From Halieaceae bacterium UBA5044 (GTDB taxonomy: Bacteria > Pseudomonadota > Gammaproteobacteria > Pseudomonadales > Halieaceae), in contig DIBU01000006.1 of NCBI GenBank assembly GCA_002416125.1, forward strand, positions 124,001 through 188,000: a DNA stretch of 64,000 bases, given 5' to 3'. The notes below the pieces were generated by a model. The model searched no databases. It was not told the DNA's origin and saw only the letters and a program-made list of their open reading frames with translations. Below are positions 53,601 through 61,872 of this stretch, in pieces; within the stretch, counting starts at the first letter, position 1; each line of letters begins with the position of its first letter. The translations under genes and the position numbers were made by a program.

Positions 53601-54091
53601 GGGAGATCCCCAACACGGACGCACCCCTGGACGCGGGCACCGAGATCAACCTGCATATACCGGCGCTGATCCCGGAGGACTACCTGCCGGATATCAACAC
53701 CCGACTGGTGTTATACAAGCGCATCGCAGCCGCCGCCAGCGAGCAGGCACTGCGCGAGATTCAGGTGGAGATGATCGACCGGTTCGGCCTGCTGCCGCAG
53801 CAGGTGAAAAACCTGGTGCAGGTGGCCAGGCTGCGCATCCGCGCGGATCAGCTGGGGATTGCAGGCATTGAGGTTGGCCCCGGCGGTGGTAACATCGACT
53901 TTCGGGAGTCCACCCGCGTGAATCCGCTGAGCCTCGTCAAACTGGTGCAGTCCGATCCCAAGGGGTACCAGCTGGCCGGCGCCATGCGCCTGCGGTTCAA
54001 ACGCCAGCTGGATGAGCCCGAACAGCGCCAGCAGTTCGCCGACCAGCTGCTGGACACCTTTGCCGCCGATGCCACGGAAGATGCCGCCTGA
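50627..54091 (+). CDS. mfd: Transcription-repair coupling factor Mfd
   Basis: DNA translocase, 1154 aa, which removes RNA polymerase stalled at lesions and recruits UvrA. The domains in order are: UvrB-homology N-terminus (with FPDWETLPYDNFSPHQDI near 80-100), RNAP-interacting domain (VHLEHGVGRYLGL), RecG-like motor with Walker A GDVGFGKTEVAMRA and Walker B LLIIDEEHRFGVKQKE, helicase C-domain (TTIIETGIDVPTANTIII, LHQLRGRVGRS), and C-terminal TRCF autoinhibitory domain. ATG at 50627 matches homologues; longer in-frame starts add a basic tail. Its stop overlaps csiV (TGATG). Confidence 0.97.
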   Translation: MYRSLLASTPWPAKSGTRTAIGPFHGCAEARLIAEMARPDSLLLVITADTSSALALERELPFFLAEPVDILAFPDWETLPYDNFSPHQDIVSERLETLYRLPTLTAGILVVPISTLMHRLPPVHYVAGSSLVLEPGQLLDRESFRRNLERNGYRNVETVYEHGEFALRGSLLDIYPMGSELPFRVDLLDDEVDSLRTFSPDTQRTLEKVAAINLLPAREYPLNPAAIERFRLSWYEAFDVDHDACPTYREVSAGRAPGGCEYYLPLFFEHCASLFDYLPEGTPVIAIGDHYRAAQRFWEDAGHRYTEYGIDTRRPLLPPARCFTPVEELYQLMGQCPVLELRRNPEAPTHVASPSQPLPDLSTEGARQTPAERLQHFMQQHTAPLLLCAESAGRREILLENLAAHGLTPPEVADWAEFLASGLRFAISTAPIDRGMYFGADQPALVCEAQLFGNRVAQRRRRRKVDEAHAENVFRDINELREGVPVVHLEHGVGRYLGLQTLEVDGADNEFLTLEYAQGSKLYVPVASLHLVSRYAGSDPELAPLHKLGSDQWEKARRKATEKASDVAAQLLDVYARREARKGFCFELPALEYEQFAASFPFEETADQAAAIDAVIADMTAERVMDRLVCGDVGFGKTEVAMRAAFIAARNGKQVAVLVPTTLLAQQHFNSFADRFADWPVTVEVVSRFKSGKDLGGVLQRVSNGDIDILIGTHKLLSSDFRFHDLGLLIIDEEHRFGVKQKEAIKALRAEVDILTLTATPIPRTLNMALGGMRDLSVIATPPARRLSIKTFVREHNIALIREAVLRETLRGGQVYYLHNEVKSIEEAGRKLRELLPDLSIGVAHGQMREAELEQVMSAFYHQRHHILLCTTIIETGIDVPTANTIIIERADKFGLAQLHQLRGRVGRSHHQAYAYLLCPPRSAITPDAEKRLEAIEAAGDLGAGYLLATHDLEIRGAGELLGDEQSGQIHSVGFALYMRMLERAVAALRRGEIPNTDAPLDAGTEINLHIPALIPEDYLPDINTRLVLYKRIAAAASEQALREIQVEMIDRFGLLPQQVKNLVQVARLRIRADQLGIAGIEVGPGGGNIDFRESTRVNPLSLVKLVQSDPKGYQLAGAMRLRFKRQLDEPEQRQQFADQLLDTFAADATEDAA

Positions 54092-55182
54092 TGACTGCCC
54101 GCCCCGTTCATACCCTGCTCGCGCTTCTCGTGACGGCGCTTCTGGCGACGTCCACCCTGGCGGAGGATGGGCGTCAGCAAAACTGGTATCAGGTGGAATT
54201 ACTGATCGTTGCGCACACCAGCCCGGGAGCCCCACGCTCGGAACAGTGGGACGCGCTGCCCCGGTTGCAGTACCCGGACGCCGTGCGTTTCTTGCTCGAT
54301 CCCCAGCGCTTGCAGGCCAACCTGGAGCGCACAGCTGATGCACTGCACAGCCGGGTCGATAAGCGCGGCAAACAGCTGATCCAGCTGCGCGGCCAGGAGG
54401 CCGATGGCGCAGCGGCAGATCTGCCTGCAGCGGCGGCTGTCGACACGCCGGCCCCGGCGCCAGAGGTCACCGCAGCACCCGGCGCCGAGGTTGCCGCGGC
54501 GGAAGATGCAGCAGCGCCTCGGCTGCCCACACCGTTTGTGCTGCTTCCGGCCCAGGCCCGAGAGTTTCGCGGCAAAGCAGCCTATATGGAACGCAACGGC
54601 CCCTACCGCATACTGTTTCACGAAGTGTGGTGGCAACCGGTAGGCAGTGCCAGGACAGCCCTGCCCATCGTGCTTGACCGTTCTGGTGATGACCAGGCCT
54701 ACCCTGCCCTGCAAGGCACGATCAGGCTACATCGCTCCCGCTTCCTGCATGTCGACACCCGGCTTTGGCTGAACACCAACGGCGATTACCTGCCCGGCAC
54801 CTGGCGTATGCCGGCACCGCCGTTGGCGCCGGCCTCATTGGAGCTGATCGCGGCGCCGGTGCTGCCCACACAGCCGACCGCTCCCGAAGCGCCGATCGGC
54901 TACGACCCGCAGTGGGATGCCGCGTCGGGGCTGCTGGACGCCCCGGAGCCGGAATCTGCCCCCGCCTATCCTTACCGACATGCCGTGCTTCTGCAGCAGC
55001 AGCGGCGCATGCGCTCCAATGAGGTGCACTACATCGACCACCCCTTACTCGGACTGGTCATCAAACTGACACCACTGGATGCGGATGCGCTGTACAGCGC
55101 GAACTACGACCAGGCCATCCTCGAGCTGATCACAGGCCCTGAGCGCCCAGCCGAGGCAGCAGGCAGCCCAGCAGGCGCCTGA
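54091..55182 (+). CDS. csiV: CsiV-like periplasmic peptidoglycan-binding protein
   Basis: A 363-aa exported protein of the CsiV family, which in Vibrio is needed for cell-shape integrity through peptidoglycan assembly. The signal peptide is at about 1-24 (ending STLAEDG). The family start WYQVELLIVAHT follows, then FVLLPAQAREF, a FHEVWWQPV segment and the end block RMRSNEVHYIDHPLLGLVIKLTP. An Ala/Pro-rich linker (about 108-145) separates the halves. It is translationally coupled to mfd, as in Pseudomonas (the PA3002-PA3003 order, from memory). The 3' end overlaps the convergent mtnP gene by 53 bp. Confidence 0.82.
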   Translation: MTARPVHTLLALLVTALLATSTLAEDGRQQNWYQVELLIVAHTSPGAPRSEQWDALPRLQYPDAVRFLLDPQRLQANLERTADALHSRVDKRGKQLIQLRGQEADGAAADLPAAAAVDTPAPAPEVTAAPGAEVAAAEDAAAPRLPTPFVLLPAQAREFRGKAAYMERNGPYRILFHEVWWQPVGSARTALPIVLDRSGDDQAYPALQGTIRLHRSRFLHVDTRLWLNTNGDYLPGTWRMPAPPLAPASLELIAAPVLPTQPTAPEAPIGYDPQWDAASGLLDAPEPESAPAYPYRHAVLLQQQRRMRSNEVHYIDHPLLGLVIKLTPLDADALYSANYDQAILELITGPERPAEAAGSPAGA

Positions 55183-55909
55183 CGACGGCGGCCTCACGCT
55201 GCAGAATATCGCGCATGGTATCCTGCGTCAGGGGCAAATCACCCAGCCCTGCGGCAGGATTGACCACCATGCAGATAGTTGCATAGGCAATACCGCACTC
55301 CCTGGCCAGCGCAGCCTCGGGCATGCCGGTCATGCCGACGATGTCACAACCCTCTCTGGCCAGGCGCCGCACCTCGGCGGCCGTCTCCAGCCTGGGGCCC
55401 TGGGTGACGGCGTGTACACCGGAGGGCTCATGGGGGATGCCCGCCGCTTCCGCTGCCTCGATAATGGCCAGGCGCAGGGCGTGATCGTAGGGATGGGTGA
55501 AATCGATATGCTGCAGCGCGCCGCTGCGGCCATCGTCAAACGTGTGCTCCCGCCCCCAGGTGTAATCCACAATCTGGTCAGGCACTACCAGCCGCCCCGG
55601 CTGCATGTCGGGACTGATACCGCCCACGGCGTTGATGGCAACCACGTGGGTGACCCCGAGGCCGCGCAGCGCCTCGATATTTGCGCGGTAGTTCACCAGG
55701 TGCGGCGGAATCGCCCTGGGGCTGCCATGGCGCTGGAGGAAAAAAACCCGCTGCCCGTCGACCATGCCCTCCTGCACAGGCCGCGAGGGACTGCCGTAGG
55801 CATTGTCTCCCGGGTGCTCGCCCAGCAGTTGCAGGCCCTCGACCTGGTGGATGCCTGTGCCGCCGATAATCCCGAGACACAATGGCACTGGCACGGCGCT
55901 TTCCGTCAT
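55130..55909 (-). CDS. mtnP: S-methyl-5'-thioinosine/thioadenosine phosphorylase
   Basis: PNP-family phosphorylase, 259 aa, for methionine/purine salvage. The phosphate site GGTGIHQVEG (about 16-25), RHGSPRAIPPHLVNYRANI and the purine-site segment GMTGMPEAALARE are present. The GMTGMPEA version, where human MTAP has a different sequence, matches the Pseudomonas enzyme that prefers methylthioinosine; this preference is inferred. ATG at 55909 overlaps the mscS stop by 4 bp, so mscS-mtnP are co-transcribed. Confidence 0.9.
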   Translation of the reverse strand: MTESAVPVPLCLGIIGGTGIHQVEGLQLLGEHPGDNAYGSPSRPVQEGMVDGQRVFFLQRHGSPRAIPPHLVNYRANIEALRGLGVTHVVAINAVGGISPDMQPGRLVVPDQIVDYTWGREHTFDDGRSGALQHIDFTHPYDHALRLAIIEAAEAAGIPHEPSGVHAVTQGPRLETAAEVRRLAREGCDIVGMTGMPEAALARECGIAYATICMVVNPAAGLGDLPLTQDTMRDILQREAAVVRRLLGCLLPRLGAQGL

Positions 55910-57021
55910 GGGTGCTCTCCGCGCACAGCCTGCGCCAGCTCGGGCGGCGCGCTGTCCAGGTGCAGGGTACGGGTCGGGAACGCCACATCGGCCCCGTGCT
56001 CATGGATAATGTCGAGGATCTTCAACAAGACGTCCTGCTTGATGGCGTGATATTCCACCCAGACCGTGGTCCGTGTGAAGGCATACACAAAAAAGTCGAG
56101 TGACGAGGGCCCGAAAGACACAAAATTCACGATCAGGGTGCGGTTGAGGTCGATTTCGGGGTGCTTTTCCAGCATCTGTCGCACATCCGCAACAATGGAC
56201 GCGAGTTTGGCTGAATCCTGGTAGCGCACACCAATCGTTTCATAAATCCGCCGGTTGAACATGCGCGACGGGTTTTCCACTGCGATCTGTGTGAAAACCG
56301 CATTCGGAACATACAGCGGACGCTGATCAAACGTGCGAATACGGGTCAGGCGCCAGCCGATATCCTCCACCGTGCCCTCGATTTCCCGATCCGGTGAGCG
56401 AATCCAGTCCCCGGGGGTGAAGGGGCGATCAAGGTAGATGCTCATCCCGCCGAAAAAGTTCGCCATCAGGTCCTTGGCGGCAAAACCGACTGCAATACCG
56501 CCAATACCGCCGAAGGCGAGTAGCCCCGAAATGGACACACCGACACTCTGCAGGGCCATCAGGCCAGCGAGAATCCAAAGGATCACCCGGATGAGTTTCG
56601 CCGTCGAATGCACGGCAGCCTTGTCCGTGGAGGCCTTGTGGCCCCGCGCAGGTGACAGCAACTCTTCTTCTGCGCCGAATATCAGACGTTGCAGGAACCA
56701 GGCCAGCATGAGAATCAGCAGCGTGTCGTAGGCTCGCAGTATGAAGGCCTGCAAATCTGCGGCGATCGGCACCCTGCCCAGAATCAGCATCAAGGCGATG
56801 AGCCAGAGCGCGACACGCAGTGGCGTTTCCACCGCAGTGATTACCACGTCGTCCCAGCGATTGCTGCTGGACTCCGCCACGCGGTGCAGGCGGCGCAGCA
56901 GGACACCGAGCAGCAGGTGGATGAGCATGGCGAGCAGGAGTAGCCCGCCGATCGCTACCAGCGGTGTGTCGAGGCCGTAGGTCGCCAGTATTCGGGACAG
57001 CGTTTGCTCTGTGGCTTCCAC
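55906..57021 (-). CDS. MscS-family mechanosensitive channel
   Basis: A 371-aa small-conductance mechanosensitive channel. It has five hydrophobic segments (about 18-42, 65-85, 92-115, 140-165 and the pore helix at about 165-195). The pore helix is rich in Gly/Ala (GGIGGIAVGFAAKDLMANF), as in MscS TM3, and is followed by the beta domain (IYLDRPFTPGDWI, GTVEDIGWRLTRIRT) and the alpha/beta vestibule. It is of the YnaI/MscK-like size group rather than E. coli MscS itself. The start is GTG at 57021. Likely role: osmotic-downshock protection. Confidence 0.9.
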   Translation of the reverse strand: MEATEQTLSRILATYGLDTPLVAIGGLLLLAMLIHLLLGVLLRRLHRVAESSSNRWDDVVITAVETPLRVALWLIALMLILGRVPIAADLQAFILRAYDTLLILMLAWFLQRLIFGAEEELLSPARGHKASTDKAAVHSTAKLIRVILWILAGLMALQSVGVSISGLLAFGGIGGIAVGFAAKDLMANFFGGMSIYLDRPFTPGDWIRSPDREIEGTVEDIGWRLTRIRTFDQRPLYVPNAVFTQIAVENPSRMFNRRIYETIGVRYQDSAKLASIVADVRQMLEKHPEIDLNRTLIVNFVSFGPSSLDFFVYAFTRTTVWVEYHAIKQDVLLKILDIIHEHGADVAFPTRTLHLDSAPPELAQAVRGEHP

Positions 57022-57287
57022 GTTACATCAGGCTCCTGATTTCCCGGGTTTAGACAATTTTCTTCTGTTGCCAGGCACTTGTCAGAGCCACTCAGTATAA
57101 CAGCGCCATCCTCCTTTCGACATGTGCCGAGCGACATCCGCAAGCGACTGATCTGCCGCGGAAAATTCAGTGCCCCGGAAAAACGCTATGAAAAAAGGTG
57201 TTTTTAGATCGACAGCACATAATGGACAGCGCAGGTCGGCATGGTATGTTGCAGGTGACACCGAGGACTCTGGAAGGGAGCGCAGTC

Positions 57288-57599
57288 ATGTTGAATCCCA
57301 CCGTTGGCAGCTGGTACCGGGATATCGAAACGGGAGAGCTGTTCGAAGTTGTCGCCCTGGACGAAGCCGCGCGTACCGTGGAGACACAGTTCCTGGACGG
57401 CGAGGTTACCGAGTACGATCTCGAGGTCTGGCGCATGCTGCAGTTGCAGCGGGCGGCGGCACCGGAGGACTGGCGAACCCCCTTCGAGCTGGATGACGAA
57501 GACGGCCTGGATCCCGACCTGCCCTACCACCCCGAAGAGTGGAGCAACCCCCTGTCGACGATCGAACCCGACACCATGCTCGGCGTGGAGGATAGTTGA
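57288..57599 (+). CDS. DUF6763 family small acidic protein
   Basis: A 103-residue strongly acidic protein with a conserved start (NPTVGSWYRDIETGELFEVVALDE), a YDLEVWRML segment and an Asp/Pro-rich end (DDEDGLDPDLPYHPEEW). No catalytic motif or membrane segment is seen; I assign it to the uncharacterised DUF6763 family on overall pattern. ATG at 57288 has AAGGGAG about 9 bases upstream. It sits 71 bp before lexA. The 266 bp upstream, back to mscS, hold an A/T-rich stretch (57181-57206) but nothing I can name. Confidence 0.75.
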   Translation: MLNPTVGSWYRDIETGELFEVVALDEAARTVETQFLDGEVTEYDLEVWRMLQLQRAAAPEDWRTPFELDDEDGLDPDLPYHPEEWSNPLSTIEPDTMLGVEDS

Positions 57600-57624
57600 G
57601 CCCGCTTGTCGCTGCCGCGTATTA

Positions 57625-57640
57625 CTGTATATAATCCCAG
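57625..57640 (+). promoter_or_regulatory. SOS box 1 (LexA operator) upstream of lexA
   Basis: CTG-N10-CAG with the A/T-rich core CTGTATATAATCCCAG, close to the gammaproteobacterial LexA consensus. It lies 31-46 bases before the lexA ATG. Confidence 0.8.
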
Positions 57641-57643
57641 CCA

Positions 57644-57659
57644 CTGTACAAATACACAG
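57644..57659 (+). promoter_or_regulatory. SOS box 2 (LexA operator) upstream of lexA
   Basis: CTGTACAAATACACAG, also CTG-N10-CAG, starting 19 bp after the first box and ending 11 bases before the lexA ATG. Two boxes in tandem are known at E. coli lexA and indicate tight autoregulation. Confidence 0.85.
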
Positions 57660-57670
57660 ATGGACGGGTC

Positions 57671-58267
57671 ATGGACAAACTCACGCAGCGACAGCAGCAG
57701 GTGCTGGACATTATCCGCCAGCATATCGACCAGACCGGCTACCCCCCTACTCGCGCCGACATCGCCAAAGAGCTGGGATTCAAGTCGGCCAATGCCGCCG
57801 AAGAACACCTGAAGGCGCTGGCGCGCAAGGGTGCGATTGAAATCATTGCTGGCGCCTCTCGTGGTATCCGCTTGCCCGAGAACCCCGGCCTTCCCATCAT
57901 CGGGCGCGTTGCGGCAGGCAACCCGGTGCTCGCGCAGGAACATGTCGAGGATTACTGCGCCATTCCCGCCAACTTCTTCCGGCCGGCGGCAGACTACCTG
58001 CTACGGGTCACGGGCGACAGCATGCAGGATGTCGGCATCCTCGACGGGGACCTGCTGGCGGTGCACCGCAGCAGCGAAGCCCGCAATGGCGCCATTGTTG
58101 TCGCCCGCATCGAGGATGAAGTGACCGTGAAACGCTTTCAGCGAGGCGGTAGCCGGCACCTGGTAGAGTTGCACGCCGAGAACCCGGCCTATGCGCCGAT
58201 CAAGGTTGACCTGCGCACGCAGGCGTTCGCGATCGAGGGGTTGAGTGTCGGCATCCTGCGACGCTAG
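57671..58267 (+). CDS. lexA: LexA repressor
   Basis: SOS repressor and self-cleaving S24 protease, 198 aa. The N-terminal winged helix (1-65, PTRADIAKELGFKSANAAEEHL) binds the boxes found just upstream. The cleavage site is Ala82-Gly83 in VAAGNP, and the catalytic dyad is Ser117 (TGDSMQD) and Lys154 (VTVKRF). All key residues are intact, so a normal SOS circuit is expected. ATG at 57671. In Pseudomonas sulA follows; here convergent small genes follow and no sulA is seen. Confidence 0.98.
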   Translation: MDKLTQRQQQVLDIIRQHIDQTGYPPTRADIAKELGFKSANAAEEHLKALARKGAIEIIAGASRGIRLPENPGLPIIGRVAAGNPVLAQEHVEDYCAIPANFFRPAADYLLRVTGDSMQDVGILDGDLLAVHRSSEARNGAIVVARIEDEVTVKRFQRGGSRHLVELHAENPAYAPIKVDLRTQAFAIEGLSVGILRR

Positions 58268-58286
58268 CAAACGTCGTTGTGCCGGG

Positions 58287-58529
58287 TCAGTGAACAGTGC
58301 GCGCCCGGCCTTCACCGTTTTCGGGGCGTTCTTTTTCATTGATGCTGGCAGCGGCCTGCATGCCAGCCTGGATCATCACCTTCGCAACTTCCAGGCCGTT
58401 GTCCATCAGGTAATCACGCGCCTCATCTGAAAACTGGATGCGCAGCAGAGGCTCGGAATCGTCTTCGGCGCGTTGCAGGACAATTTCACCTTCGCCGAGA
58501 TCAACAATTTCCAACAGGGCTGTGGCCAC
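58287..58529 (-). CDS. Conserved small protein of the lexA-topA interval
   Basis: An 80-aa protein without a family I can name with confidence. The core is ALLEIVDLGEGEIVLQRAEDD and LRIQFSDEARDYL, ending in a charged tail. A similar small protein occurs near topA in Pseudomonas, as far as I recall. GTG at 58529 is chosen because GAGGAG lies 7 bases upstream; an in-frame ATG at 58550 would place that Shine-Dalgarno inside the gene. It may be transcribed with topA and the DUF6586 gene, 69 bp upstream, and converges with lexA. Confidence 0.72.
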   Translation of the reverse strand: MATALLEIVDLGEGEIVLQRAEDDSEPLLRIQFSDEARDYLMDNGLEVAKVMIQAGMQAAASINEKERPENGEGRARTVH

Positions 58530-58598
58530 GAGAGGCTCCTCTTTTTGCATCAAATGCCAGTGTAACAGGGGGCAGATGCGACCGCCAACGCGCACTTG

Positions 58599-59063
58599 CT
58601 AGCATTCGTCCAGCAGGTCACCCATGCGGGAAAACGCGGCTTCAAGCTCGTCTGCCGCGACCTGCAGCGTGTCCCAGTCCAGCTGGCCAGAGGTGCTCAC
58701 CGCAAGGCTGCCCTCCGTCCGCCTGGCCGGCTGCGCCGCGGGCTGCTGCAGCAGCCGGGACAGCCAGCCCTGCGTTTCAAGTTGCGCAAACTCCGTCACT
58801 TCTGCCGGTTGCGCCTTGCCCGGCGCTGCCGGCGGCAGTTCCGCAACACAGTGAGGCGGCTGCGGCGGCAATTGTGCGGGCTTCTGCAAATCGAGCAGGA
58901 ACCAGCCATAGGCCGTCAGCAGGTGCTCCCGCACGGCTGGCCCAAAAGCCTGCGCCAAGGTGTTGGCGGGGACATTTTCGGCGCGCCGCGCCTGTTCCCA
59001 GGCCTGCAACAGAAGCCGGCCGAGGTACAGCGCATGATTGGCCTGGCCCCGGAGACTGCTCAT
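58599..59063 (-). CDS. DUF6586 family protein
   Basis: A 154-aa protein with a helical N-terminal half (SLRGQANHALYLGRLLL, then LLTAYGWFLLDL), a Pro/Ala-rich middle and a second helical part (TLQVAADELEAAFSRMGDLL). It fits the uncharacterised DUF6586 group found downstream of topA in pseudomonads. No catalytic motif is seen. ATG at 59063 overlaps the topA stop by 4 bp, so the two are translationally coupled, which suggests, but does not show, a role near topoisomerase I. Confidence 0.75.
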   Translation of the reverse strand: MSSLRGQANHALYLGRLLLQAWEQARRAENVPANTLAQAFGPAVREHLLTAYGWFLLDLQKPAQLPPQPPHCVAELPPAAPGKAQPAEVTEFAQLETQGWLSRLLQQPAAQPARRTEGSLAVSTSGQLDWDTLQVAADELEAAFSRMGDLLDEC

Positions 59064-61765
59064 GTGCGCTTGCGCGCCGCCTTGCGCTTGGGCGCGGCGC
59101 TCTTCTTTCGCGGTGCGCCTTTCGCCGCGGCCGTGCTCTTGCCCTCTTCCGTCTGCCACTTGCCATTGCGGTAGACCGCTCGCCATCCCGTCGGTTTGCC
59201 ATCGCGCTCGGTCATCACATACTGCTCAGCCGCTTTCCGACTGTAGCGCACCTGGGTTCGATTGCCGTCGTCGTCCTTGACTGGCGCCGAGAACAGAAAA
59301 CTGTACTTGGGGTCGATCTCGTTCTTGTGGGGCAGCAGTTCATCCACGAAGGGCGCCCGGGTCTCCCGGTTACGCGGGAACTGGCTGGCAGCCAGAAACA
59401 ACCCGGCCGCACCGTCGCGCAGGATGTAGTGGTCATCCACCTTCTCGCAGGCCAGCTCCGGCATGGGCACCGGGTCCATTTTCGGCGGTGCCGCCTCCCC
59501 GTTGCGCAGCAGTTTGCGCGTGTTCTTGCACGCTTCCGCCGTGCAGCCGAAGTACTTGCCGAACCGGCCGGTTTTGAGCTGCATCTCCGCGCCACATTTG
59601 TCGCAGGCCAGCGTAGGACCATCATAGCCTTTGATCTTGAACTTGCCGGTCTCGACTTCGTAACCGGGACAGTCGGGATTATTGCCGCAGACGTGCAGTT
59701 TGCGCTGCTCGTCAATCAGGTAACTGTCCATCGCCGCATTGCACAGCGTGCAGCGATGCTTTTTCCTCAACAGGCGGGACTCGGCCTCGTCGTCCGCGTC
59801 CTCGCGAATGGCTTCGTCGCCCGGTGTCAGGTTGATGGTGTTCTTGCAGCGCTCCTTGGGCGGCAGTGCATAACCGGAGCAGCCCAGGAACACACCGGTG
59901 CTGGCGGTGCGGATCTGCATGGGCCTGCCGCACTTGCTGCACGGTATGTCCGTCGGTGTCGGCTCATTGGGCTGCATCCCGACGGGTTCCGCCTCTTCCG
60001 CCTTTTCCAGCAGTTGCCGAAAATCGGCGTAGAAACTGTCCAGAAGATCCCGCCAGTCGAGTTCGCCCTGAGCCACCGTATCCAGCCGTTCCTCCATGCT
60101 CGCGGTGAAGCCGTAGTCGAGCAGTTCGGTGAAGCTGTTCTGCAATCGCTGGGTGACGATGTCACCCATTTTCTCGGCGTAGAAACGCTTGTTCTCGAGG
60201 CGTACGTACCCACGATCCTGAATGGTTGAAATAATCGAGGCGTAGGTGGACGGGCGGCCAATGCCGCGCTTTTCAAGCTCTCGCACCAGGCTGGCTTCCC
60301 CGTAGCGCGGCGCGGGCTTGGTGAAGTGCTGCGCCGGGTCCAGGGCGACCAGCTTCAGCGTGTCCGACTTCTGGATATCGGGAAGCACTTCGTCCTCTCC
60401 CTTGCGTCCGGCAGCCCCCTGCACACGGGTGTAGCCATCAAAGCGAATGATGCGGCCCTTGGCCGACAGCTCGTAGTCGCCTGCGGTGACCGTGATGGTC
60501 GTCGCGGTGTATTCAGCGGGCGTCATCTGGCCTGCGACAAACTGTCGCCAGATCATTTCATACAGGCGCTCGGCGTCGCGTTCCATGCCCTGCAGACCCG
60601 ACTGCAGCAGGTTGACGTCCGAAGGGCGAATCGCCTCGTGGGCCTCCTGGGCGCCCTCCTTGCTGCTGTAACGGTTGGGCGTGGCGGGCAGGTAGGCGGG
60701 TGGAAACTCCGCCGCGATGTAGTCGCGACAGGCCTGTACCGCGTCTTCACTGAGGTTGGTGGAATCGGTGCGCATATAGGTGATGTAGCCTGCCTCGTAG
60801 AGGCGCTGTGCCATCATCATCGTTTTCTTCACGGAAAACCCAAGGCGCGTACTGGCCGCCTGCTGCAGCGTGGAGGTGATGAAAGGCGCCGGCGCTTTCG
60901 ACCGGGTGGGCTTGTCCTCTCGGTCACTGACCACATAGGGCAACTTTTCGAGCGCTTTCGTCGCCGCCCGCGCTGCCTCCTCGCTGGTCGGGCGGAAGGC
61001 GGCGCCGGCCTGCTTGCGCACCTGAAAGCGCACCGCGTCGGCATCAGCCGGCTGCAGGTCGGCGTGAATCTCCCAGTACTCCTCGGGCACGAAGGCACGG
61101 ATCTCGCGTTCACGCTCGACGATCAGGCGTACCGCAACGGATTGTACCCGGCCCGCCGAAAGACCACGGGCCACCTTGGCCCACAGCAGGGGCGAAACCA
61201 TATAGCCGACAACCCGGTCGAGGAAGCGCCGCGCCTGCTGGGCGTTGACCCGGTTCTGGTCCAGATGTGCAGGATGCTTGAATGCCTCGCCAATGGCCTT
61301 CTTGGTAATCTCGTTAAACACCACGCGTTGATAGCGTGAATCATCCCCCCCAATTGCTTCACGCAGGTGCCAGGCGATGGCCTCCCCTTCCCTGTCAAGG
61401 TCGGTCGCGAGGTAAATGGCATCGCTGCTGGCGGCCAGCTTGCGCAGTTCGGCCACGACCTTTTCCTTGCCCGGCAGGATCTGGTAGTCCGCCTGCCAGC
61501 CATGCTCAGGGTCAATGCCCATCCGACGCACCAACTGCTCACGCGACTTGGTCTTGCGGTGCTGGGCCTTTTCCTCGGGTGACATCTTGCGGGTAATGGC
61601 CGCCTGGGCGGCGCGTTCCTTGGCATCCACCGGCGTGGCGCTGCCGGCTGTGGGCAGGTCCCGGATGTGTCCGATGCTGGATTTGACGATAAAATCCGGA
61701 CCGAGATACTTGTTGATCGTTTTCGCCTTGGCGGGCGATTCGACAATAACCAGTGATTTACCCAT
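59060..61765 (-). CDS. topA: DNA topoisomerase I
   Basis: Type IA topoisomerase, 901 aa, which relaxes negative supercoils. The Toprim domain is at the N-terminus (LVIVESPAKAKTINKYLG, then ATDLDREGEAIAWHL with the metal-binding acidic triad). The active-site Tyr is in GYITYMRTDSTN. Three C-terminal zinc-ribbon repeats (CSKCGRP..., CTLCNA..., CDKCGAE...) and a basic Lys/Arg-rich tail follow. ATG at 61765 lies about 75 bases downstream of a strong promoter. Confidence 0.97.
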   Translation of the reverse strand: MGKSLVIVESPAKAKTINKYLGPDFIVKSSIGHIRDLPTAGSATPVDAKERAAQAAITRKMSPEEKAQHRKTKSREQLVRRMGIDPEHGWQADYQILPGKEKVVAELRKLAASSDAIYLATDLDREGEAIAWHLREAIGGDDSRYQRVVFNEITKKAIGEAFKHPAHLDQNRVNAQQARRFLDRVVGYMVSPLLWAKVARGLSAGRVQSVAVRLIVEREREIRAFVPEEYWEIHADLQPADADAVRFQVRKQAGAAFRPTSEEAARAATKALEKLPYVVSDREDKPTRSKAPAPFITSTLQQAASTRLGFSVKKTMMMAQRLYEAGYITYMRTDSTNLSEDAVQACRDYIAAEFPPAYLPATPNRYSSKEGAQEAHEAIRPSDVNLLQSGLQGMERDAERLYEMIWRQFVAGQMTPAEYTATTITVTAGDYELSAKGRIIRFDGYTRVQGAAGRKGEDEVLPDIQKSDTLKLVALDPAQHFTKPAPRYGEASLVRELEKRGIGRPSTYASIISTIQDRGYVRLENKRFYAEKMGDIVTQRLQNSFTELLDYGFTASMEERLDTVAQGELDWRDLLDSFYADFRQLLEKAEEAEPVGMQPNEPTPTDIPCSKCGRPMQIRTASTGVFLGCSGYALPPKERCKNTINLTPGDEAIREDADDEAESRLLRKKHRCTLCNAAMDSYLIDEQRKLHVCGNNPDCPGYEVETGKFKIKGYDGPTLACDKCGAEMQLKTGRFGKYFGCTAEACKNTRKLLRNGEAAPPKMDPVPMPELACEKVDDHYILRDGAAGLFLAASQFPRNRETRAPFVDELLPHKNEIDPKYSFLFSAPVKDDDGNRTQVRYSRKAAEQYVMTERDGKPTGWRAVYRNGKWQTEEGKSTAAAKGAPRKKSAAPKRKAARKRT

Positions 61766-61843
61766 AGACTCCCGCGTGATCTCGCTTGGTGTGGGTCAGC
61801 AGACGCCAGCATCCACCTGCCAGCGCCCGTCAAAAAAGTCGCA

Positions 61844-61872
61844 TATATAAAGACCCTGTCCCTCCGGGTCAA
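61844..61872 (-). promoter_or_regulatory. Candidate sigma-70 promoter of topA
   Basis: On the minus strand TTGACC (complement of 61867-61872) and TATATA (complement of 61844-61849) are 17 bp apart, in front of topA. The -35 box overlaps the last codons of the upstream gene. Confidence 0.6.
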
